Source of the DNA: Flavobacteriales bacterium
GTDB lineage: Bacteria > Bacteroidota > Bacteroidia > Flavobacteriales_D > Crocinitomicaceae
Direction: 5' to 3'
Assembly: GCA_947461185.1 (NCBI GenBank)
Contig: CANHJY010000097.1
Span: 1 to 7,240, forward strand
Length of the DNA stretch: 7,240 bases
In this document: piece after piece, positions 1 through 6,157 of the stretch
Position numbering within the stretch: position 1 is the first letter of the stretch
Layout of the letters: each line of letters opens with the position of its first letter
The notes under the pieces: model-generated
Databases searched by the model: none
Seen by the model: only the letters and a program-made list of their open reading frames with translations
What the model was told of the DNA's origin: nothing
Translations under genes and position numbers: made by a program

Positions 1-329
1 GTGTTAATGGTTTAGAAGAAACCAATTTAACAGACAATCGATTATGTGAAAATTTAAAAGATGAAACTGTAGTATTGTTGACGGTGTTCCCCAATCCTGT
101 GCAATCTGAGATGAACATTTCATTTTTGGTTTCTGAAAATTCAGATCTTAGCTTAAAGCTATATGATTCTCAGGGTAGATTGATAAAGGATATTGTTCCA
201 ATGCAAAATTTGGATGCCGGAACCTACAGTTATAAAGTTTATCTTGATGATGTGAATTCTGGAAGTTACTTTTTACAAATGGAATCTGGTTTAATGATTT
301 ACACTCAGCATATTCTCGTTCAGAATTAG
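1..329 (+). CDS. T9SS type A sorting-domain protein, C-terminal fragment (5' end outside window)
   Basis: This is the end of a longer secreted protein. The frame is open from base 3 to the TAG at 327-329, with no stop back to the window edge, so it is a 108-codon partial gene; in-frame TTG codons near 75 are internal. The last 80 or so residues match the layout of the type A C-terminal sorting domain of Bacteroidota: a VFPNP start (bases 84-98), then short beta strands, a LYDSQGRLI segment, a DAGTYSY turn and a SGSYFLQ strand near the end. In this family the domain takes the protein across the outer membrane through the type IX machinery (PorU/PorV and others) and is then cleaved, leaving the cargo secreted or attached to the surface. 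The cargo portion lies off the window, so the function of the protein cannot be stated. The segment before VFPNP shows no recognisable domain. Confidence 0.88.
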   Translation, partial: VNGLEETNLTDNRLCENLKDETVVLLTVFPNPVQSEMNISFLVSENSDLSLKLYDSQGRLIKDIVPMQNLDAGTYSYKVYLDDVNSGSYFLQMESGLMIYTQHILVQN

Positions 330-353
330 GTGAAATTAAGGAAGCATTGCATT

Positions 354-384
354 ACAGAATTTAACTTTTTTATTCTCTGTTTTA
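354..384 (+). terminator. possible weak intrinsic terminator after the T9SS cargo gene
   Basis: An imperfect inverted repeat follows the stop at 329: ACAGAAT (354-360) can pair with ATTCTCTGT (372-380), leaving two bases bulged, and is followed by a short T run at 381-383. The stem is AT-rich and the loop is about 11 bases, so it is weak. Position between two same-strand but unrelated genes supports termination here, but the call is tentative. Confidence 0.28.
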
Positions 385-408
385 AAAAAATTAATAGTTA
401 AACCCAAT

Positions 409-435
409 TTTGGATATAATAAGTTCGTAATTTTG
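409..435 (+). promoter_or_regulatory. possible Bacteroidota-type promoter for the amidotransferase gene
   Basis: TAATTTTG at 428-435 fits the Bacteroidota -7 consensus TAnnTTTG exactly. A TTTG at 409-412 could serve as the -33 element, but the 15-base spacer is shorter than the usual 17-20 or so. A TATAAT at 415-420 lies in between and would be an alternative only for an enteric-type sigma factor. If the -7 box is used, transcription would start at about 441, practically on the start codon. Confidence 0.33.
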
Positions 436-439
436 TTTG

Positions 440-1573
440 GTGAAATTTACTGAATATTATGTTTGTACGCGTTGCGTAATGGATACAAGCGATCCGTTAA
501 TTACTTTTAACGAGCAAGGCGAATGTAACCATTGCGTTGAATTCACAGAAAAAAGATCACAACATAAATATCAAGGTGAAATAAGTGATCATAAACTCGC
601 CTCAATTATTGAAGAAATCAAAAAATCAGGTAAAGGGAAGGAGTTTGATTGTGTTGTAGGATTGAGTGGTGGAATTGATAGTAGCTACGCTGCATATATT
701 GCTAAAAAACATAACCTTCGTGTTTTAGCCGTTCACATGGACAACGGTTGGAATTCTGAGGAAGCTGTGCTCAACATTAAAAACATTGCTAAAAAACTCA
801 ATATTGAATATGAAAGTTACGTTTTGGACTGGCATGAATTCAAGGATTTACAATTGGCATTCATTAAAGCTTCTGTTCCTGAAGCGGACACCCCTACGGA
901 TATTGCTATTTTATCTGCACTTCATAAGGTTGCGTCTAAATACAAAATAAAATACATTATAAGTGGTGGTAACTTCGCAACTGAAGGTATACTTCCTAAA
1001 CATTGGCATTACAATGCGAAAGATTTAACTTATTTCAGTCACATATATAAAAAGTTTGGAACTGGCAAATTGCGTAAATTTCCAACTTTTGGATTTATTA
1101 ATGAAATGTATTACAAATTCATCAAGGGAATTAAAATGGTATACCTTTTAAACCATGTGCCTTTCGATAAAGATGAAGCCATTGATCTACTTAAGGAGAA
1201 ATTAGATTGGAAATACTATGGTGGTAAACATTATGAATCGAAGTATACTGGTTTTATACAATCCTACTATTTATTTGAAAAATTTGGGATCGATTACAGA
1301 AAAGCAACCTTGTCCTCTCAGATTTGTGCTGGTGCCCAAACAAGAGAAAATGCACTCGAAATTTTAAAGTCTAAGCCTTACACAGAAGAAAAAATAAAAG
1401 AAGAAAAAAAATATATTGCAAAAAAATTAGGGGTTTCAGAACAAGAATTTGAAGAAATATTAAAATTACCTCCACATTGGTATACAGATTATCCAAACGA
1501 TGAGAAACGCTTAAGTTTTATCTACAATACCTACAGAAAACTCTTCAAAAAAGAGAAACTTGGATCTTTTTAG
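440..1573 (+). CDS. N-acetyl sugar amidotransferase, WbpG/PseA-like
   Basis: Likely a cytoplasmic ATP-dependent enzyme that converts an N-acetyl group on a nucleotide-linked or activated sugar to an acetamidino group, as WbpG does for P. aeruginosa O-antigen mannuronic acid and PseA for Campylobacter pseudaminic acid. About 377 residues, the normal length. Near the N-terminus are two CxxC pairs (Cys9/Cys12 and Cys29/Cys32), a zinc-ribbon-like element. Next comes a PP-loop ATP pyrophosphatase domain with SGGIDS at 76-81, which binds and adenylates. A further Cys296 lies in a CAGAQTREN segment towards the C-terminus. Family members normally receive ammonia from a HisH-like glutaminase and HisF-like partner; neither is visible here. 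Start: an in-frame stop at 428-430 leaves only TTG 437 and GTG 440 upstream of the first cysteine pair; GTG is preferred, and no ATG is available before codon 14. The sugar substrate cannot be read from sequence. The gene converges on the lipoprotein gene at 1615. Confidence 0.88.
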   Translation: MKFTEYYVCTRCVMDTSDPLITFNEQGECNHCVEFTEKRSQHKYQGEISDHKLASIIEEIKKSGKGKEFDCVVGLSGGIDSSYAAYIAKKHNLRVLAVHMDNGWNSEEAVLNIKNIAKKLNIEYESYVLDWHEFKDLQLAFIKASVPEADTPTDIAILSALHKVASKYKIKYIISGGNFATEGILPKHWHYNAKDLTYFSHIYKKFGTGKLRKFPTFGFINEMYYKFIKGIKMVYLLNHVPFDKDEAIDLLKEKLDWKYYGGKHYESKYTGFIQSYYLFEKFGIDYRKATLSSQICAGAQTRENALEILKSKPYTEEKIKEEKKYIAKKLGVSEQEFEEILKLPPHWYTDYPNDEKRLSFIYNTYRKLFKKEKLGSF

Positions 1574-1614
1574 CATTAAGGTTTTTTGATTATTCTTAGA
1601 TTTTTTAAAACTTC

Positions 1615-2247
1615 CTATTGGTATGCTGTGTGTTTCCATTGAATCCAATATTCCTCAAGACCTTCCGGTGTTTTTTTCAAAGGGCTTACAAATAATTTTT
1701 TGTTTTGAACAATCGGCGGGGTAGCGTTTATCAATCTCGTTTTTCGTTCCGTTATATCTGGAGCATGTCCCCATCCCCCACTATGATCAAATCCTGTCAT
1801 AGCATCTCGCTTATTTTTGACCTTTACAAATGGGATTTTCAAATAATAATGTACCCTGTTATTTCCATCACGCATACCTTGGGATGTCATAACAATTTTT
1901 GAAAAATCCACCTTGACATATATTCCTTCCTTATACAAAGCCTTCAATTTTTGCCCTACATATTTGGCCATTAAATTGGAAAAATTATGCGCAATGTCTG
2001 TACCGGTTAAATGAAGCGGCTCAACATAACGCTCCAGAACAAATTCAGGTCCCGAATAACTCCCTTCGCAGCCGTTCTCATCACAACGCGGTGTATCAAT
2101 ATGGAAATCAAGCTTAGGAAGCTGCTGCTCTTCTGTTTTAGATAAAGTATCTGAATTTGAATGATTAATCTTTTTTGAGACATCAGGATTGTTTTCACAG
2201 GAAACAAGCATGGAAGCAATAACGAACAACAAAAAATAAAAACGCAT
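1615..2247 (-). CDS. putative lipoprotein of unknown function
   Basis: A 210-residue protein that I do not recognise. It starts with a short lipoprotein signal: Met-Arg, a hydrophobic stretch at residues 3-15, and the lipobox LVSC with the lipidated cysteine at 17. After cleavage by signal peptidase II it should be anchored to the inner or outer membrane by lipid. A polar, probably flexible linker covers roughly residues 18-45. The rest looks like a folded soluble domain with a CxxxxC pair (Cys55, Cys60) that could form a disulfide, a GGWGHAP segment around 157-163, and alternating hydrophobic/charged strands such as GIYVKVDF and HYYLKIPF. There are no other membrane segments and no obvious catalytic motif. 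The ATG is three bases after the stop of the RsmF-like gene, so it is the last gene of the pabB-tilS operon and probably translated by reinitiation. Being a real gene is well supported by the lipobox and spacing; function is unknown. Confidence 0.8.
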   Translation of the reverse strand: MRFYFLLFVIASMLVSCENNPDVSKKINHSNSDTLSKTEEQQLPKLDFHIDTPRCDENGCEGSYSGPEFVLERYVEPLHLTGTDIAHNFSNLMAKYVGQKLKALYKEGIYVKVDFSKIVMTSQGMRDGNNRVHYYLKIPFVKVKNKRDAMTGFDHSGGWGHAPDITERKTRLINATPPIVQNKKLFVSPLKKTPEGLEEYWIQWKHTAYQ

Positions 2248-2250
2248 ACC

Positions 2251-3582
2251 TCAATTAATTTTCATTCGAATTCGCCACTCCTTTGGGTATAAATTATTGA
2301 AACGGTTTCCAAGGTGATTAATCCAACCTAACGGCTCATCTCGAAAATTTACTAGCTTATACCCTTTGTTAGAATTTAAAGTAAATGTTTCTCCCTTTAG
2401 ATATTGCAAAGATTGATAAAGAGATAATTCGATGCTTTCTTCCCTATAATGCACTAAATTGCTCAATGCCAATTCTTCGGATGGAATCAGCTTTTTACCA
2501 ATTACTGATGCGATTGTAATTCCCGCTTTAATTACATACAACCTACTACTAAGCAATTGCACAAAATCTTCGTTGTTATTCTTTGGAATTGACAAGATAA
2601 AATCTTTCCAATGAAAAAAAGCTTGATTTTCAATTTTACACCAATTTTCAATTGGAGACAAATCTTTGAAGTCTTTCCATTCATTGAAACTCGTCTTCTT
2701 TAACATTTGTCTTGGCGCATCAGGTTTTCTTATTACAGCTATAAAAAACCCTTCCGACTTTGTTTTACCGGGAATTGCGTAATACCCTATTCCATTTCTA
2801 CCTTTTACGAAAGATTCATCTACTTCGAAGTGAATAATTTCAGCATCAAATTCTTTTGCTATATGTATTACATTGGATTCATTTTCCAATTCATTTAAAG
2901 TACATGTTGAATAAATCAAGAATCCCCCCGGGGCAAGTGCTTCCCAGACATCTCCAATGATTTGTTGTTGTCTAATTGCGCACATTTCCACATTTTTTTG
3001 TGTCCATTCGTTTCGTGAAACTGGGTCTTTTCTAAACATGCCTTCACCGGAGCATGGCGCATCAGCAACTATAACATCAAAAAAATGAGGGAGTTGTCTG
3101 AAATCTGAAGGTTTATTGTTTGTTACCAATACATTGGAAACTCCCCATTTTGTTAGATTCTCTTTCAAAACCATTGCTCGACTATGAATGAATTCATTGG
3201 CCACAAGTAAACCATTTCCCTCTAAAAAAGTGGCAATTAAAGTACTTTTCCCTCCAGGTGCAGCACATAAGTCTAATACTCTTGGCGATGCAGGGAGATT
3301 TAATTGTCTAATTACTTGATCTAAAACCATTGAACCTGCCTCTTGTGGATAGTAGCATCCCGCATGAAACAATGGATCTAGGGTGAAAACAGGTCGTTTT
3401 TCGAGATAAAATCCATCACTACACCAAGGAATTTTTTCAGAAAATTCCAAATTGGGTAATGTTTTTTTAGGATTCAAGCGAACAGATGTTGGAGAATTCG
3501 AATCAAGGGCCGAAAGTAGAGCATTATCCAAAAATGGATCATTAAGAACATTTTTCTCAAAATCTTTCGGAAATGGAATCAT
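2251..3582 (-). CDS. RsmB/NOP2/Sun-family RNA m5C methyltransferase, RsmF-like
   Basis: A cytoplasmic SAM-dependent methyltransferase that makes 5-methylcytosine in RNA. 443 residues, close to E. coli RsmF (479), which modifies C1407 of 16S rRNA. N-terminal residues 1-40 end in SVRLNP, the family's NOL1-type RNA-contact element. The Rossmann core has the SAM-binding motif DLCAAPGGKS at 104-113. Both catalytic cysteines are present: Cys177 in DAPCSGEGMFRKDP (motif IV, which helps product release) and Cys227 in YSTCTLN (motif VI, the nucleophile). Residues from about 290 form a C-terminal extension like the PUA-type RNA-binding part of RsmF rather than the short end of other family members, and the GMFRKDP after motif IV is also RsmF-like. 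The precise target base is inferred, not shown. The ATG overlaps the tilS stop by four bases (ATGA), a typical coupled junction, and the lipoprotein gene follows after three bases. The gene appears intact. Confidence 0.88.
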   Translation of the reverse strand: MIPFPKDFEKNVLNDPFLDNALLSALDSNSPTSVRLNPKKTLPNLEFSEKIPWCSDGFYLEKRPVFTLDPLFHAGCYYPQEAGSMVLDQVIRQLNLPASPRVLDLCAAPGGKSTLIATFLEGNGLLVANEFIHSRAMVLKENLTKWGVSNVLVTNNKPSDFRQLPHFFDVIVADAPCSGEGMFRKDPVSRNEWTQKNVEMCAIRQQQIIGDVWEALAPGGFLIYSTCTLNELENESNVIHIAKEFDAEIIHFEVDESFVKGRNGIGYYAIPGKTKSEGFFIAVIRKPDAPRQMLKKTSFNEWKDFKDLSPIENWCKIENQAFFHWKDFILSIPKNNNEDFVQLLSSRLYVIKAGITIASVIGKKLIPSEELALSNLVHYREESIELSLYQSLQYLKGETFTLNSNKGYKLVNFRDEPLGWINHLGNRFNNLYPKEWRIRMKIN

Positions 3583-4874
3583 GGCTGTAAAGTTAAGGAA
3601 TCTAATATTCCATCAACACGAACTTTCCAAACTGTCTCTGCATTATTAGCAATCACATCTCTACATACCGCATATCCAACAAGCCAAATAAGATTTTTGT
3701 CGTCATGAACCACCCATTGATTTTCTCGAAATGCCAAAGGAACCTTTGCATCTTTTAAAATATCTGAAACCAATTTGGAACCAGACAAACCAATTGGTTT
3801 TATCCGATCTCCTTTTCTCCATTTTCTTAGTTTTAATTCACCAATAATCTTTTCAGGATTCAAGTAAATGATGGACTTATCAAAAGATTTAGGAAACTCA
3901 GCATCTTTCTCAATGATTAATTGCCAATTCGTTGGAATTCTTTCTTCCTTTAAAACAAATCTGAAGGCACTTTCTTCTTTGAATATTTTTTGAATAGTAA
4001 GATAAGAATGGGCTTTAGAAAATTGTAAAAATTTACCATTCTCCCCTATACGCAGTTCCATTAATCTAGAAACATTAGACGACTTGAGATCAAATCTTCT
4101 AACCAATTCATTAACTTCTTCCTTATTTAAACTATCAAAAACTTGAAAGTTTAGCATTTTAGTCACAAGAATTTCATCAAAAATTGGTTTGACTTTTTCT
4201 TCTAAATCTTTCTGCGTTTGTTGAAATTTATCAATTAAATATAAAACTTCCGTTTTGAATGTTGGATGATAAGTTTCCATTTCAGGGATGAAAACCTTTC
4301 TCAATTTGTTTCGAGAATAATTCAATTTCTCGTTGGAAACATCTTCACGCCATTTCAAATTTTCTTTTAGGGCATATTCATGAACTTCTTTCTTAAAAAA
4401 AGGAAGCAGGGGTCTTAAAAAGATCTTATTTTCTTCCAACATACATGACAAACCCATTATACCTCCTCCCCTTGCTATGTTGAGAAAAAAAGTTTCTACC
4501 TGATCATCAGCGTGGTGCGCCAATAGCATTTTGGTATTTCCATCATTAAAAGATTCAAAAAATTCATACCGAACTTTCCTTGCTTCTTGTTGCAGATTTC
4601 CGCCAGAGTTAATCAATTTTGATTTTAAATCGATGATTAAATCAAAATATTCTAAATCATTCTCCGAGCAATATTCTTTAATGAATTGCGCATCCAAATT
4701 TGAATCTTCACCTCGAAGTTGATAATTAACATGCAGTACAAGCGGACGAACATTCAACTTGATTAAAACATACAAAAGAACCATTGAATCAATTCCTCCG
4801 CTACATGCAAGCGCAATTCTTTGATTAGCGTATGGTTGAAGAAATTCTTTTATGTGCGTTTCAATATTACGCAT
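3579..4874 (-). CDS. tilS: tRNA(Ile)-lysidine synthetase TilS
   Basis: Uses ATP and lysine to convert cytidine 34 of the CAU-anticodon tRNA-Ile to lysidine, which changes both its amino acid identity (Met to Ile) and its codon (AUG to AUA). Generally essential. The N-terminal PP-loop domain shows SGGIDS at 25-30 (ATP binding), a LHVNYQLRGEDS segment at 47-58, and the HHADDQVET signature at 120-128 followed by an ARGGG stretch. A helical linker spans roughly 190-300. The C-terminal TilS domain is present, with RKWRKGDRIKPIG at 350-362 followed by a VSDILKDAKVP segment. 431 residues is a normal full length. Start: the frame remains open upstream to 4943, but only inside pabB; the ATG at 4874 gives the family's usual spacing of some 25 residues before SGG and is chosen. 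That start overlaps the pabB end by eight bases, so the two are likely translationally coupled. Confidence 0.95.
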   Translation of the reverse strand: MRNIETHIKEFLQPYANQRIALACSGGIDSMVLLYVLIKLNVRPLVLHVNYQLRGEDSNLDAQFIKEYCSENDLEYFDLIIDLKSKLINSGGNLQQEARKVRYEFFESFNDGNTKMLLAHHADDQVETFFLNIARGGGIMGLSCMLEENKIFLRPLLPFFKKEVHEYALKENLKWREDVSNEKLNYSRNKLRKVFIPEMETYHPTFKTEVLYLIDKFQQTQKDLEEKVKPIFDEILVTKMLNFQVFDSLNKEEVNELVRRFDLKSSNVSRLMELRIGENGKFLQFSKAHSYLTIQKIFKEESAFRFVLKEERIPTNWQLIIEKDAEFPKSFDKSIIYLNPEKIIGELKLRKWRKGDRIKPIGLSGSKLVSDILKDAKVPLAFRENQWVVHDDKNLIWLVGYAVCRDVIANNAETVWKVRVDGILDSLTLQP

Positions 4875-6069
4875 GCAAAGCCTTAAATATCTTTTCAATC
4901 TTGGTTTTACATTCTTCGAACTCCATTTCAGGAACAGATTCAAAGGTTATTGCGCTACCTACGGAGCACGAAAGGTATTTTTTATCGGCATTATAAAGTA
5001 ATGTTCTGATCACAACATTCAAATCAAAATCACCATTAGGAGAAATATAGCCTATTGTTCCCGAATAAAGTCCGCGCTTAAATGATTCATACTCCTCAAT
5101 TATTTCCATTGCTCTTTTCTTTGGCGCACCTGTCATTGAGCCCATAGGGAATGTTGCCTTTAAGATGTCAATAAATGAAACATCCTCTCGCAATTCGCAT
5201 GAAACAGTGGAAATCATTTGATGCACTGTTTCAAAAGAATAAATCACGCAGAGTTCATCCACTTTAACACTCCCCTTTGCAGCTACTTGAGACAAATCAT
5301 TCCGCACTAGGTCAACGATCATAATATTTTCAGAACGTTCCTTTGGATTATTCCTTAGTTCCTCTTTGATAATTTCATCTTCTTTTTCATTCGATCCTCT
5401 CGGTGCAGTTCCCTTTATGGGCTGAGTTATGAGTCTATCTCCTTCTTTTTTTAAGAAACGCTCCGGACTTCCGCAAAAAACTGAAAACTCATCAAATTGA
5501 ACATATGCCGAAAATGGGGCCTGAGTCACTTCGTTCATTTTAAAAAAAGCATCCATTGGAAAATCTATTGTACAATTTTCTGCAAAAAATTCCTGGCAAA
5601 AATTAACCTCGTAAATATCACCCCTTTGGATATGTTTTTTTAATCGATTGACTTTTTCAATATAAGTTCTGAAATCTATTCGCGGCTGAAAATCAATTTG
5701 ATAATTATGAAAATTTCTATCGGTTTCCTCTTCTAAAAAAGCACTTAAAAACGCCAAATTTTCACTGTTGCGATCGCCTTTGAGAAAGGTAATTTCTTCC
5801 CTATTGATTTTCACAACATATTCAGGAACCCAAAAAATAGCTTCAGGAAAATTTACGCTATCAAGTTTATCTGAAACTAAGGGATAAAACCGATTTTTCA
5901 AATCATAAGAGAGGCACACAAAAATATATTCTGAATTATTTTTATTCAGAAATGCTTCCATTTTTTGAACGTCATCGGAAACACCTAATACGCATCTGCT
6001 TTGCTCACCGAACGCGAGTATTCCAGATCCATCATTACTATTCAAATATGCCTTCGTTTCAAACACCAC
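4867..6069 (-). CDS. pabB: aminodeoxychorismate synthase component I (PabB)
   Basis: Catalyses amination of chorismate to 4-amino-4-deoxychorismate, the first step to p-aminobenzoate and folate, with ammonia from a PabA-type glutaminase. All chorismate-binding motifs are seen: GDIYEVNFCQEF at 150-161, SPERF at 201-205, PIKGTAPRG at 217-225, SENIMIVDLVRNDL at 246-259, FETVHQM at 279-285, PMGSMTGAPK at 308-317 and the C-terminal EMEFEEC Mg2+-binding region. Lys219 in PIKGT is the residue that in PabB attacks chorismate; anthranilate synthase TrpE has Ala there (PIAGT), so PabB is favoured over TrpE. At 400 residues it is shorter than E. coli PabB (453), mainly because of a reduced N-terminal domain. 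Start: tandem GTG codons at 6069 and 6066, with an in-frame stop just upstream at 6078-6076 and no nearby ATG. First gene of a four-gene minus-strand operon; neither pabA nor pabC lies within the window. Confidence 0.9.
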   Translation of the reverse strand: MVFETKAYLNSNDGSGILAFGEQSRCVLGVSDDVQKMEAFLNKNNSEYIFVCLSYDLKNRFYPLVSDKLDSVNFPEAIFWVPEYVVKINREEITFLKGDRNSENLAFLSAFLEEETDRNFHNYQIDFQPRIDFRTYIEKVNRLKKHIQRGDIYEVNFCQEFFAENCTIDFPMDAFFKMNEVTQAPFSAYVQFDEFSVFCGSPERFLKKEGDRLITQPIKGTAPRGSNEKEDEIIKEELRNNPKERSENIMIVDLVRNDLSQVAAKGSVKVDELCVIYSFETVHQMISTVSCELREDVSFIDILKATFPMGSMTGAPKKRAMEIIEEYESFKRGLYSGTIGYISPNGDFDLNVVIRTLLYNADKKYLSCSVGSAITFESVPEMEFEECKTKIEKIFKALHA

Positions 6070-6088
6070 GTAAAATTAGTAAATAACA

Positions 6089-6119
6089 CGAAAATAAATT
6101 TCAGCTTGTTTAGGACAAT
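6089..6119 (-). promoter_or_regulatory. possible promoter of the pabB-tilS operon
   Basis: Reading the minus strand, TATTTTCG (6096-6089) matches seven of eight positions of the Bacteroidota -7 consensus TAnnTTTG, and ATTG (6119-6116) lies 19 bases upstream, the expected spacing for the -33 TTTG box. Transcription would start near 6082, about 13 bases before the GTG at 6069. Both boxes have one mismatch and the region is AT-rich, so chance matching is possible. Confidence 0.35.
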
Positions 6120-6143
6120 AGCACTAACTTTATTTAAAATTTG
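6105..6143 (+). promoter_or_regulatory. possible promoter of the acyltransferase gene
   Basis: TAAAATTTG at 6135-6143 resembles TAnnTTTG but with one extra base between TA and TTTG. A CTTG at 6105-6108 is the nearest upstream TTG-like box, with a spacer of about 26 bases, longer than ideal. Divergent gene order requires a promoter for this gene in the 88-base gap shared with pabB, but these exact boxes are uncertain. Confidence 0.2.
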
Positions 6144-6157
6144 AGCGTCATTAAAAT

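Noticed and set aside
1577..1613. Possible bidirectional terminator between the convergent genes: AAGGTTTT (1578-1585) against AAAACTT (1607-1613).
   Set aside because: The stem is AT-rich, has a bulge and a loop of over 20 bases, and is not followed by a clear T run on either strand; not enough to call, though termination is expected here.
1705..1902. Open frame of 65 codons on the plus strand.
   Set aside because: Lies antisense to the lipoprotein gene; the product has no family features and no promoter is evident.
2007..2219. Open frame of 70 codons on the minus strand.
   Set aside because: Same-strand alternate frame inside the lipoprotein gene; the lipobox and spacing support the other frame.
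2707..2898. Aromatic-rich 63-codon open frame on the plus strand.
   Set aside because: Antisense to the conserved core of the methyltransferase; the aromatic richness follows from AT-rich complementary codons.
656..4812. Identical SGGIDS motif in the amidotransferase (plus strand) and TilS (minus strand), suggesting duplication or a shared system.
   Set aside because: Both belong to the PP-loop ATP pyrophosphatase superfamily, in which this motif is common; the remaining domains differ, so the co-occurrence is most simply coincidence.
4875..4943. A 23-residue upstream extension of TilS starting from TTG at 4943.
   Set aside because: It lies wholly within the pabB coding end, begins at a rare start, and would put the PP-loop too far from the N-terminus; ATG 4874 fits the family.
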